From: Salticus scenicus
Taxonomy: Eukaryota > Arthropoda > Arachnida > Araneae > Salticidae
DNA length: 64,000 bases
Assembly (NCBI GenBank): GCA_963930645.1
Contig: OZ005650.1
Location: forward strand, 230,397,688-230,461,687
Direction: 5' to 3'
Shown: one piece after another, positions 55,095 through 64,000 of the stretch
Layout: every line of letters begins with the position of its first letter
Numbering within the stretch: position 1 is the first letter of the stretch
Notes under the pieces: model-generated
Seen by the model: only the letters and a program-made list of their open reading frames with translations
What the model was told of the DNA's origin: nothing
Databases searched by the model: none
Translations under genes and position numbers: made by a program

Positions 55095-56316
55095 TAGCTT
55101 TTTGTTGTTTAGTCCAGTAATTATTGATAATTTTAAAATTTAAAAAAATTACTTTTCCATACACTCGCGGTAAGGGTTTGATTAAAAATACAAAATGTGT
55201 TTCTTGACGCGTTTTTTTTTTTTTTGTTTTTTTTTTGTATTTTAAACCGAATGTTTCTTAGACGTAAATATTCAATTTTTTTTCTTAAAAAAAAAGAAAA
55301 AGATAAGATAAGAAAAAGAAAGAAAGAAGTATTAGCACACAAACTTTTAACTAAGTTTTTTGTTTTATCTTATATTAACATAGTTTTATTTAACTTAACT
55401 ATGGTTTTTGTATAATTGTGAGTACAAACAATTAAAAAAACACCAATTAAAATAGTTTTGTTAATCTAAGAAAATTTCTATTGAAACTCATTAATTTTTG
55501 TTTTGACAACTAAATTTTTGTTAATTTAATAAACCTTTTTTTTCTGGATATATTCAACCAAAATAACAGTATTCGAAGAAACCTCATAAATTTCTTCACT
55601 TTCATTCTTAAGAACATCGAAAAAGTAAAATTACTTAGATAAATATGAAGGAGGATGTTTTCGTATTAATTTTTAGAATATTAAGCAGGAACTTTATTTC
55701 ATTTGTAACTACGGTAATAAACAAATATTTATCGTTAAACCTTAGAAAGATCCCAATTTAATTTCTGACAACATCGAAATGTTAATGCTTTGAAGATATA
55801 AAGAATGATTTTTCCGTCTTTTGATTCAAGAACATTAAACAGGAACTTGTACTCATTTGCATCTGCAACAAAAATACTTATAACGTTAAATTAAAAACAA
55901 ATAAGACCACAGAGCATGGAAAAAATCCTTTAGATAAAAATATGCGTTTCTTGTATATTTTTCGCTGAAAACAATAAATCTCTAATCACTTTAGTACGCA
56001 CGATTCCCCCTAAAATCCACATTTTAGAAGATCTAAACTATGAAGATCTTTTTGGTTGATATAGTGAAATGCTTTCGTGTTATAGGTTAGAGTATAACAT
56101 TAAAACTACACTTTTTGACTAACATCTGGACTTCTATTCTTGAAACCTCGGCGCAATTAAGTATGAGTATAGGGATGGGATTCACCATGACAACGCTAAG
56201 TTTAAAAAACATTTCAGTGAATGATGAAATGGAAGCATGCTACCTGAATAATGCTGGTCTTTTATCGAGGATACACTAACAGATGCTTACTAGAAGAAAC
56301 GGTAAACATATATATA

Positions 56317-56351
<35 letters not shown>

Positions 56352-56640
56352 TGTTTGTGTTTTCTATAATCAAGCCTCTGTTACATTTCTCTACAATCAA
56401 TTTAGATGCATCTGAGAAGTGTGTCTCCTATAAAAACGGTATGGTTTAGGCAAATTAATCAAGATCTTTTTATTTCCTATACAGATTCACATAGTTTAAT
56501 ATAAAGCACATGTAAACAGGTCAAATTTATTGCACAATGTAGTTTCTGAACTTTTATAAAAAATTAATTATAATTACGCGCATTTTATTGTAAACACTGT
56601 ATGTTCTGAAATGTTCTTTAATTTTTTTTAAAATTAAAAT
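55095..56640. other. AT-rich non-coding DNA
   Basis: A TA tract lies at about 56318-56348. T- and A-runs lie at 55211 and 55279. No gene is seen; the 69- and 72-codon open frames on opposite strands here are low complexity. Confidence 0.5.
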
Positions 56641-56667
56641 CACAATCAACTGATTGGAAGAAAATCA

Positions 56668-57023
56668 TATTTAATGAAATTTTATTTTTCCGACTGAGTG
56701 AAAATAATGCCTGGACCGTGAGTCGAACCCCGGATCTTTGACTTACAAGGTCAAACACCATTAAACAATGGAAGAAAGAAATAATTTCTCCCATTGTTTA
56801 ATGGTGTTTTCCTTTACCTGCGGCTTATTTCTGTTGAGCTATCTAAATGATAGACCAGATGTTTTCTGCCTAAAGGTTGTCTGAGTGAGTAATGCTGACC
56901 GGTTGTCGGCCTGGATAGCTCAATTGGTAGAGCCTTGACCTTGTAAGTCAAAGATCCGGGGTTCGACTCCCGAACCAGGCATTATTTTCACTCAGTCGGA
57001 AAAATAAAATTTCATTAAATATG
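56668..57023. mobile_element. inverted-repeat element with a tRNA-like module, copy 1
   Basis: About 88 bases at 56668-56755 (CATATTTAATGAAATTTTAT ... CCGACTGAGTGAAAATAATG ... the 3' half of a tRNA-like sequence) recur inverted at 56935-57023, the right side carrying the full tRNA-like sequence. A second, inner hairpin (ACACCATTAAACAATGG with its partner, 56753-56808) lies between. A related unit lies in the opposite orientation at 60729-61010. Confidence 0.8.
56909..56980 (+). tRNA. tRNA-like sequence, anticodon UGU (Thr-like), probably repeat-derived
   Basis: It is 72 bases long. The acceptor arms GCCTGG/CCAGGC pair, a D-arm reads AGCTCAATTGGTAGAGC, and a perfect 5-bp anticodon stem (TTGAC/GTCAA) holds loop CTTGTAA, so the anticodon is TGT. 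The B box is GGTTCGACTCC. The T-arm does not pair normally, since the CCGGG/CCCGA stem leaves an eight-base loop, and A7 faces A66. With two more copies nearby in similar repeats, it is more likely a mobile tRNA-derived sequence than a working tRNA-Thr gene. Confidence 0.55.
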
Positions 57024-57029
57024 ATGTTC

Positions 57030-58656
57030 TTTAAAATGTTTTTTTAGTTTGAATTTTTAAATGCTTTCTCAGTAAGTTATTGATATTTATAGAGGAGAGG
57101 AGCCTTTTCTAAAATTTATTACAAAAATGTAAAACCTTTCTTTAAAAAGGTTTTTTAATACTCCTGGCATTAAAAAATATGTAAACACTCTTCTACAATG
57201 AATCGCTTAACTTGTTATTTATATAATTTTTATCTACACAATCAATTCTTTTACAAGACCACTTAAGTGTGTTAAAATTTATCGTCATACAAGAAAGCAA
57301 ATAACTAGTTTTATATGCTACACTTCCTTAAAATAAAAGAGATTTTCTGTTCACAACTTCGTATATATTTAGTATATCAGCTGTTTTAATATTATAATTT
57401 TTTTAAACTTTTTTATAAGAATGAAACTTGATAACTGCTATAAAATTCAGCATGCACTTTTTAAAATATTGCTAAAAATGTAGAAAGGGGGAAATTTTTA
57501 TTGTGCATTAGATTATTATTATTATTATTGTTAATCATATAATAAAATTATTAATATAATTTTAATATACGATTTTCTTTTACAAGCCTTACTGAAAAAT
57601 TGTGAAGTTACATTATTTTGTGTATCCTCATGAGTTATCAGTTTTCTGCAGTAATTGAGGTAAACATTGTATTGAACACGAAGATGTGAAATTTACACTA
57701 ATATATTTAAGAATCATAGTGTTTAATGTGGAGTAAGTGAAATTCTAATTGAGTGGAACATGTGATTCGCCTTAGCTTACAAGCGAAATATTTTTAAAAT
57801 CATCTTACACTAACGCTCCTTGTACACTGCGATGACTCTTAAACCCGCATGGAATGTCTTGCTAACATAATCAGTTATACTAGAGAATTACTTTGCATAA
57901 CTACTCTAATTAAACTTTATCAAAATATTTTCGAATTTACCTGTAATACCAAAACTTCATCAAAATCCACAAATCCTCTAGAACTCGCAACTACATCCCC
58001 CTTTTTTCACAAGATTCCAATCCACTGCATTTTAAAACCACTTTCAGCATTTTCATCAAATTTCCTAAATTATTAAAGTATTGCCTTGATCAAACAACAA
58101 AAACTTTCGACATAAGTAAAGCTTTAAAACAACTTCGCAACGTCTATAATCACTCTGAAAGCTGCATTTGAGACCTCACAGCTTCTATAAGATTTTGCAG
58201 CAATTTAGAAAATATATATATATATATATGACAAATTTAATAAATTAAATTGTATGGCAACTAATACAACTAAAAAATGACATTTCTTTTTTTCACTTTA
58301 TCACAAAACTGAGTAAATAAAATATCATTTTAGGTATAGGAGCGTTTCTTTTAATAATTCAATCTATTTGTGAAAAACATCCTTGACATGAGAGATAAAA
58401 GTTGTAAATTGAAGTAGCACAGAAACTCTTTACTCTAAGCGTGTTTATAGTGTGAAAATATTTGCTTGTTATTAAATCCGTTTCACAGCTTTAGGCAAAA
58501 TCTCAGTGGTTCATTTATAAAATATTGACTTAAGTTGGAAAAAGAGGAAGTTATAATGGAGATTGCTATTTAAAATACGATTTAGGTTTTTAGTTTGAAA
58601 AAAAGAAAATATAGGAAATATAGTTTCACGTTTCTTATACATTATTATTTTTTAAA

Positions 58657-58689
<33 letters not shown>

Positions 58690-59360
58690 TAATAGAAGAA
58701 GAAATAAATATGAAACAAACTTTCTTTTGTGTATATTAATAATATATGTTAATTTGATTAAGTTTTATTCGGCTGCAGTATATAGAATTATTTATGTTCT
58801 AAGGAAATACATAATAAAACATAATGTACTGGAAATATAATGTATAAATTTTGGTTGCCTGCCTTTATGTAAAATTCAGTCATGTCATTTATACCATTTA
58901 CAAAAAGGAACATACATGTTGAACTTGAATAACATGCATTAGTTTCAGAATAAGTAGAAATATTTACGAAGATTATAATGCAGACAAACTGGAGGATAGG
59001 TGAACAAACCATGATTGATAATATAATAGGAAAGCACCATAGAACTGGCGTTTTTAAGTAATAAGTACAAAACTTAAAAAAAAAAAAACAATATAACATG
59101 CAATAACCTCACAACAATTGTTTCTAGTCGAAAAAACACATGACCCTGCATTAGGCGAACACAGTAGACACGAGTCCTGCAATCAAAGCGACAACGCACA
59201 AAATCGTTTTAAGTGAAGTGCAAATATATATATATATAAAACGAATGTAATTATAAAGACTGGTGTGATCAGAATTATCAAATGAAAGAAGAAAATAAAT
59301 AAAATTAAAAAATATAATAAAATTTTAAAATTTTAAAAATATCAAAATTAAACGAAAATC
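57030..59360. other. AT-rich non-coding DNA
   Basis: An ATT tract lies near 57511-57530 and a TA tract at 58212-58229. A 75-codon open frame at 57849-58076 has no recognisable content. No gene is called. Confidence 0.5.
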
Positions 59361-59364
59361 GAAA

Positions 59365-59690
59365 CTATGTGAGTAATTCCCAAGCATCAGACAAGAACGG
59401 AGTGGACAAAATATTATTAACAAGATTTTTCAAATTTTTAAATATGTAAAATGTTTTATGGATATCAAAATTGGAAGAGGAGACAGGAGATGAAATTATG
59501 TTAGTTTTAAAAAAATCAAAACGATGACCATGAGCCCAGCAGTGGGAAGCAATAGAAGATTTGGAAATCTCTTCATTACGAACATTCCGACGGTGTCCAT
59601 TTATTCTATATTTCAAACGTCTCCTAGTTTGACCAATATAACCTAAATTGCACGATTTAATACCCGTTCTCAGTCTAAAACCCTAAAGGG
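59365..59690 (-). pseudogene. GIY-YIG endonuclease end of a Penelope-like element, second family
   Basis: The minus-strand frame is open from about 59690 to its stop at 59365-59367. It reads FRLRTGIKSCNLGYIGQTRR, then RLKYRINGHRRN, HCWAHGHRFDF, and ends SDAWELLT. GYIGQTRRRLKYR..GHR is an intact GIY-YIG core, with the usual CxxG..I..CN lead-in and H..H block. The sequence differs clearly from the fragment at 15964-16262, so two Penelope families are represented. Upstream the frame is closed by a TAG, and no reverse transcriptase is seen. It is a 5'-truncated copy, the usual fate of such elements. Confidence 0.72.
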
Positions 59691-59694
59691 TATT

Positions 59695-60725
59695 GTTATA
59701 ATTTATCTTCAATCTCCTTCGATTAAGGAAATTGTCAGTCGTATATTCTCATTGAAAGTTACCCATGTTCCCATCATCCTATGAAACTGGAATGGAGTGT
59801 ATATCTCGCACTTCAAAGCCTAGTTTTATCTACCGTAAAATGGCACTTGTTATGGCTACAGGACATTTATTTTAAGGATCCTTGTACATATAATTTAGAA
59901 TATGAGTCGAGTAAAACTACTCTAAATGCACCGCTCACAGAATTTCCAAATTTTGCTATTTCTGCCGAGCAATGCTAGTGCTCAATATTTTTCACTACTG
60001 CTTTGTTGAAGAGTAATTTACTCCTGTATAAAATTAGGATTAAACAAGGTGAAGTTGCTTTTTAAAGTAAAATAATGTAAAAAAAAAAGTTTCAACGATG
60101 ATTTAAAGAAATTGAAAAGTTGTTATTTCTGCTGATTTATACTATAATGCATCTAATTAGTTTGTGCAAAGTTTAAACGGAAGATAAATATTAATGCATT
60201 TTTTTATAAAGAGTGTGTTGAATCAAATATCATAAGTGAATTCTATTAAGTTTAATTTACTTTAAATGTGAAGTTAGTCATTATAATATTTTACAGTAAC
60301 AGTGCCTATTAACAAATTCCCTCCTAATGATTTAATCTAATTAGTAACAAATATTTTAACCCTTTCATTCTCCGTGATGCCAAATAGAATCATAACATTA
60401 CAGATTTTCTTTCTTACCATCTAACACTCCCGCTGATTTAAAATGAACAATAATAAAATCTATATACATTTTCCCACCGAAAAATGTATATTTTAGATGA
60501 TTTCACTATATTTGTTAATAAATTAAAGCATATTTTACTCTATTTTGGTAATAATATCAGAATCCGTTTCTTGTTTTGGGCAATTTAAGTACATTAACTG
60601 TTTGAAATATTTTTTATTTTGTTTTTTAATGTTTATAATTTGTTTTTTAATTAATTGCATTATGTATTTCTTCCAAAATTTTCATTTTCTTTTTATTGAA
60701 AAGTTATACAATATTTTATTAAAAT
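59695..60725. other. non-coding DNA
   Basis: The stretch 59700-59990 is less AT-rich and may be further retroelement remnant, but nothing is recognised; the 65-codon open frame at 59781-59978 has no motif. The remainder is AT-rich. Confidence 0.4.
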
Positions 60726-60728
60726 CAC

Positions 60729-61130
60729 GCAATCAACTGATTGGAAGAAAATCATATTTTATTGAACTTTTTTATTTTTCCGACTGAGTGAAAATAATGC
60801 CTGGACCGGGAGTCAAACCCCGGATCTTTGACTTATAAGGTCAAGGTTCTACCAATTGAGCTATCCAGGCCGACAACCGGTCAGCATTACTCACTCAGAC
60901 AACCTTTAGGCAGAAAAATCTGGTCTATCATGTAGATAGCTCGACAGAAATAAGCCGCAGGTAAAGGAAACACCGTTAAACAATAGGAGAAAGAAATACA
61001 ATTTTTTATTAAAATCACACAATCAACTGATTGGAAGAAAATAATATTTTATTGAATTTTTTTATTTTTCCGACTGAGTGAAAATAATGCCTGGACCGGG
61101 AGTCGAACCCCGGATCTTTGAATTCCGGGA
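60729..61130 (-). mobile_element. tRNA-like module repeats, copies 2 and 3
   Basis: A full unit (60729-61010) matches the 56.6-57.0 kb element in the opposite orientation: CAATCAACTGATTGGAAGAA, TTTTTCCGACTGAGTGAAAA, the tRNA-like part, and the ACAACCGGTCAGCATTACTC and GAAATAAGCCGCAGGTAAAG blocks. A second, truncated unit (about 61010-61124) follows as a direct repeat and stops inside the tRNA-like part, next to GAATTCCGGG. Confidence 0.8.
60799..60870 (-). tRNA. tRNA-like sequence, anticodon loop CTTATAA, repeat-derived
   Basis: This is the same 72-base tRNA-like sequence as at 56909, on the minus strand, with acceptor GCCTGG/CCAGGC, a D-arm, and anticodon stem TTGAC/GTCAA. The loop here is CTTATAA, giving TAT in place of TGT. 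The GTTTGACTCCC B box has one change from GTTCGACTCCC. Being within a repeat and varying in the anticodon, it is likely a pseudo-tRNA. Confidence 0.5.
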
Positions 61131-61134
61131 AAAA

Positions 61135-61400
61135 ATAATTCTATGAAAAGTTATGATTTTAAATGGCACCAGTGGTTATATTAAACATAAATAAAAAATC
61201 TTTCAGTTGCTTTGCCAGCTATATTAATTCGTACTCTGCTATTACTCCTATTTAAAAAAGATATTTATACATATTACCTTTGAAATAAATTTATGACTAA
61301 ATATAAGATTTATTGTTTTATGGATAGAAAAAATTGGGAATGAAAAGGATAAACACAGGTTTAAACGGGATTCATTCAGTGTGAAACTTAAATAACATTT
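61135..61400. other. AT-rich non-coding DNA
   Basis: Nothing recognisable is seen. Confidence 0.4.
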
Positions 61401-61585
61401 ATAAACTTACAAGGAGAGGTCACGACATGGAAAATTCAGATCGGGACGAAATTGCGCAGGATTGTAGTATACTATCAGGGTAACAACATATTAAAGCAGT
61501 AGGACCCACTATCCACAAAATTTCGAGAAAAAAGCATTTAAAGTTTCAGTAATCTTTAAATACAAGTTATTTCATAATCGAGTAA

Positions 61586-61660
61586 GCGCCTCAGTGGCGT
61601 GATCCTAAAGCGTGAGCCTCCCACCCAGATGACTTGGGTTCGAGGCTACCTGCGGGACTA
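61586..61660 (+). repeat. tRNA-like pol III box segment, left arm
   Basis: GCGCCTCAGTGGCGTGATCC resembles an A-box region, and TTGGGTTCGAGGC is a good B box about 40 bases later. It does not fold into a convincing full cloverleaf. The inverted twin is at 62613-62687. Confidence 0.5.
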
Positions 61661-62612
61661 CTCTTTTTTTTTTTTCTTTAACTTTTTATGTAATCTTAAC
61701 TTTTTATTTATTTTATTTTATTTTACAATTCAATTCAAAATTCAAAATTTGAAATTTTAATAAAAAATTATTTAATTTTGAGTATAAAATAACTTTTTCT
61801 ATTTTTAATATTTATAACTTAAAAATACAATAAATTTCTATAACTTAAAAAATAAAGTTTAGTTTTGCAAAACCCTAAATAAGAAACATAAAGAAAAACA
61901 GACAAATATTTAAATAATTAAAAAATAAACAAGCTGTAAACAAAGTGTAAAATAGTTAGCAGGTGTACTTAAATCTTGGTTTGAGCTTCCTGATTTGTTT
62001 TGAATGTGTATAAATTACGCAAACACTTCTAGCTTGTTAATAATAAAGGACAGGTGGAATTTTATTTTGTGCACAGAAGGATAAAAAAAAAAAAAAAAAA
62101 GTTGTTATCGAAAAAGAAACGATGTTCATTAACATTTAAAATCTACATTTAAAGATAACATTTCTTTACCTGTAATAATTTAATAGCCTCGCAATCCTAT
62201 ACTATAATTTTTAAGAAACTATTGATTGGAGAAGTAATTATTTAATTTGGATAGTAATTATATATGCAATTAAAATCATCATTTCTCTGTAATTTTTTTT
62301 TTTCGTAATTTAAAAAATAAAATTAAATATACCTAAAATGAAATAAAATATTTAGATAAATAATTAAAAACAGTTTCTTTAGTTTTACCTTATTTTAAAG
62401 TTAAAATAAAACTAAAATTTATTTTTTAAGTTATATAAATTTATTGTATTTTTAAGTTATAAATATCAAAAATAGAAAAAGTTATTTTATACTCAAGAAA
62501 ATTAAATCATTTTTTATTAAAATTTTCAAATTTTGAATTGAATTGTAAAATAAAGTAAAATAAATAAAAAGTTAAGATTACATAAAAAGTTAAAGAAGAA
62601 AAAAAAAAAAAG

Positions 62613-62687
62613 TAGTCCCGCAGGTAGCCTCGAACCCAAGTCATCTGGGTGGGAGGCTCGCGCTTTAAGATCACGCCACTGAGGCGC
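62613..62687 (-). repeat. tRNA-like pol III box segment, right arm
   Basis: This is the mirror copy of 61586-61660 with a few changes (for example GCGCTTTAAGATCACGCC). The B box is unchanged. Confidence 0.5.
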
Positions 62688-62874
62688 TTACTCGCTTACG
62701 AAATAACTTATATTTAAAGATTACTGAAACTTTAAATGCTTTTTTCTCGAATTTTTTTGGATAGTGGGTCCTACTGCTTCAATATGTTGTTACCCTCATA
62801 GTATACTACAATCCTGCGCAATTTCGTCCCGATCTGAATTTTCCATGTCGTGACCTCTCCTTGTTAGTATAAAA

Positions 62875-63430
62875 ATTAAACATTCTTAATAAACATTCGT
62901 GCAACTCTGAACTGAAACATACACTATCTACCAGTAAATATTTCGACACTTTCGAACTCAGACGTTTTGTCAAATATCTAGAAAAATTCTTTAGGAATCA
63001 TCTTGAAACTTTGGTAGTGTAAATAACATGTTATAGCTTATATATTTCAGCAAAAGATATGTCCTGAAGAGAAAAAAGGGACAAGCAAATAATTAAACAA
63101 AAATCAAAATGTTTTGGATCACCATGTAAAAAAAAAAAAATGATTTAAATGCGTTTTGTCTGTAGCATCTGATTATGAAGATTTTTCTCATTATCTGCAT
63201 TATTTTTTATGGGGCTGCTCATAAATAACCGCATAAAGTCATACAGATCTAAAGGTTTAAAAAAAAATTACAATATATAAATTACAATATAACTCATTAA
63301 ATAACGGTTTTTTTAATCAAATTGTAAAAAAAAATAAAAATAAATAAAATAAAAATAAAAATAAAAAAATAAATCCACTTTTTTAATTATAGCATGCAGG
63401 GTATTAGAGCCAGACCAAAGCGATTTTTAA
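62875..63430. other. AT-rich non-coding DNA
   Basis: AAAT-type low-complexity sequence lies near 63325-63375. No gene is seen. Confidence 0.45.
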
Positions 63431-63436
63431 GAAATT

Positions 63437-63985
63437 TTGCATACTACATTAGACATAGCATACTACAATTTGAATGCAAAATTGTTCTATATCTTACGGA
63501 ATATCAGCATGTTTACTAAATAATTTTTAACTACTTCTGCACTAGCTTTTAAAAAATTTCATTCGCATAATTCAATAGCCAAAAGTATTGAGCAACTTAC
63601 ATGAAAGTCTCAAACAAATGTCGTCGAAAAGTTACGAGAGATAGAATAAACAGAATTTCAGTTCTTAAAAAAAAAAAAAAAGATGATGATAGGGGTTTTT
63701 ATCAATATTTATTTACAATCAGCGAAAACACTCTAATATCATTGGACATTAATAGGATCAAAATAAAAATGTGAGTAGAACCACTTATAGTTTAGCTTTT
63801 ACTTTGAGAGAACTGAAATTCTGTTTCGGGTTTTCATATAATTTGCTTAGCAAATGAATTTTTTTGAAAGCTACTGCATGCGCAGTTAAAAATTATTTAG
63901 CAAAAATGCTCATATTTCATTAGATATTGAACATTTTTGCCTTCTGATTGCAGTACGCTGCGTCTAATGTAGTATACCATTTTTT
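63437..63985. mobile_element. inverted-repeat element at the right edge
   Basis: GCATACTACATTAGACATAG (63439 onward) and CTAAATAATTTTTAACTAC (63515 onward) recur inverted at about 63840-63982 (GTAGTATACC end, TTAAAAATTATTTAG). CAGAATTTCAGTTCT (63651) pairs with AGAACTGAAATTCTG (63809). Arms are about 200 bp, imperfect, around a centre with an A-run and a GATGATGATAGGGG block. The outer limits are not fixed because the window ends. Confidence 0.7.
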
Positions 63986-64000
63986 TTCCTTACAATGTCT

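Larger units (their letters stand above)
61406..62867. mobile_element. 1.46-kb foldback element with tRNA-like segments in both arms
   Basis: Arms of about 460 bp (61406-61867 and 62408-62867) are inverted copies at high identity, starting CTTACAAGGAGAGGTCACGA and ending with its near inverse at TTGTTAG. TATAAA lies directly outside both ends (61400-61405 and 62868-62873), a plausible 6-bp target-site duplication. Each arm contains a tRNA-like segment, in mirror orientation, which is the most GC-rich part. The ~540-bp centre is AT-rich, has an A-run (62083-62101), and encodes nothing recognisable. Confidence 0.85.

Noticed and set aside
56909..56980. Functional tRNA-Thr gene
   Set aside because: T-arm pairing is abnormal, a base pair in the acceptor is lost, and the same sequence recurs in nearby repeats with a different anticodon.

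Overview
This window is AT-rich eukaryotic DNA, most likely from an arthropod. It has no operons and no ribosome-binding-site architecture. It is full of simple repeats and decayed transposons: Copia, Ty3/Gypsy, Penelope, Tc1-type, pogo-like and hAT-like elements, and tRNA-derived SINEs. The mix suits a large repeat-rich arthropod genome, and a spider or other chelicerate is my guess, but nothing here proves the lineage. No complete host gene is visible. The one credible host coding candidate is an 89-base exon-like segment near the left edge (406-494) with good splice sites, so part of the window could be intron.

Layout. 0-9 kb: the exon candidate; a DNA transposon with ~330-bp terminal inverted repeats carrying a broken gene of the HAxTGCD / CXC-domain family; a TA-flanked 1.27-kb element; two MITEs; a 27-bp minisatellite; a long hairpin. 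9-21.5 kb: a SINE with clear target-site duplications, a perfect 39-bp palindrome, a Penelope endonuclease remnant with a hammerhead-like trailer, and two large foldback elements (16.8-18.4 and 20.35-21.3 kb). 21.6-25 kb: a 148-bp tandem satellite and a degenerate array of a repeat ending in GAAGTCGGTTAA. 25.2-26.6 kb: a Tc1-type element with a broken transposase. 27-34 kb: dispersed repeats and MITEs. 34.2-36.5 kb: a truncated Ty3/Gypsy element (LTR, PBS, gag, protease, start of RT).

37-48 kb: SINE copies, a foldback element whose core is shared with the one at 20.4 kb, a 173-bp tandem array (44.5-46.5 kb) and a solo LTR with an E2F-like site cluster. 48.8-55.1 kb: a Copia element, broken everywhere, with a Tc1-type element nested in gag and a second insertion in the RNase H region. 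56.6-64 kb: tRNA-like modules in inverted repeats, a second Penelope endonuclease remnant, a 1.46-kb foldback element bounded by TATAAA, and another inverted repeat at the right edge.

No cellular pathway is encoded. The recurring theme is long inverted repeats: seven cases with arms of about 90 to 750 bp, several with tRNA-like (pol III box) sequence or shared cores. That is the least explained aspect of the window. All assignments come from reading the sequence by eye; no database search was run.
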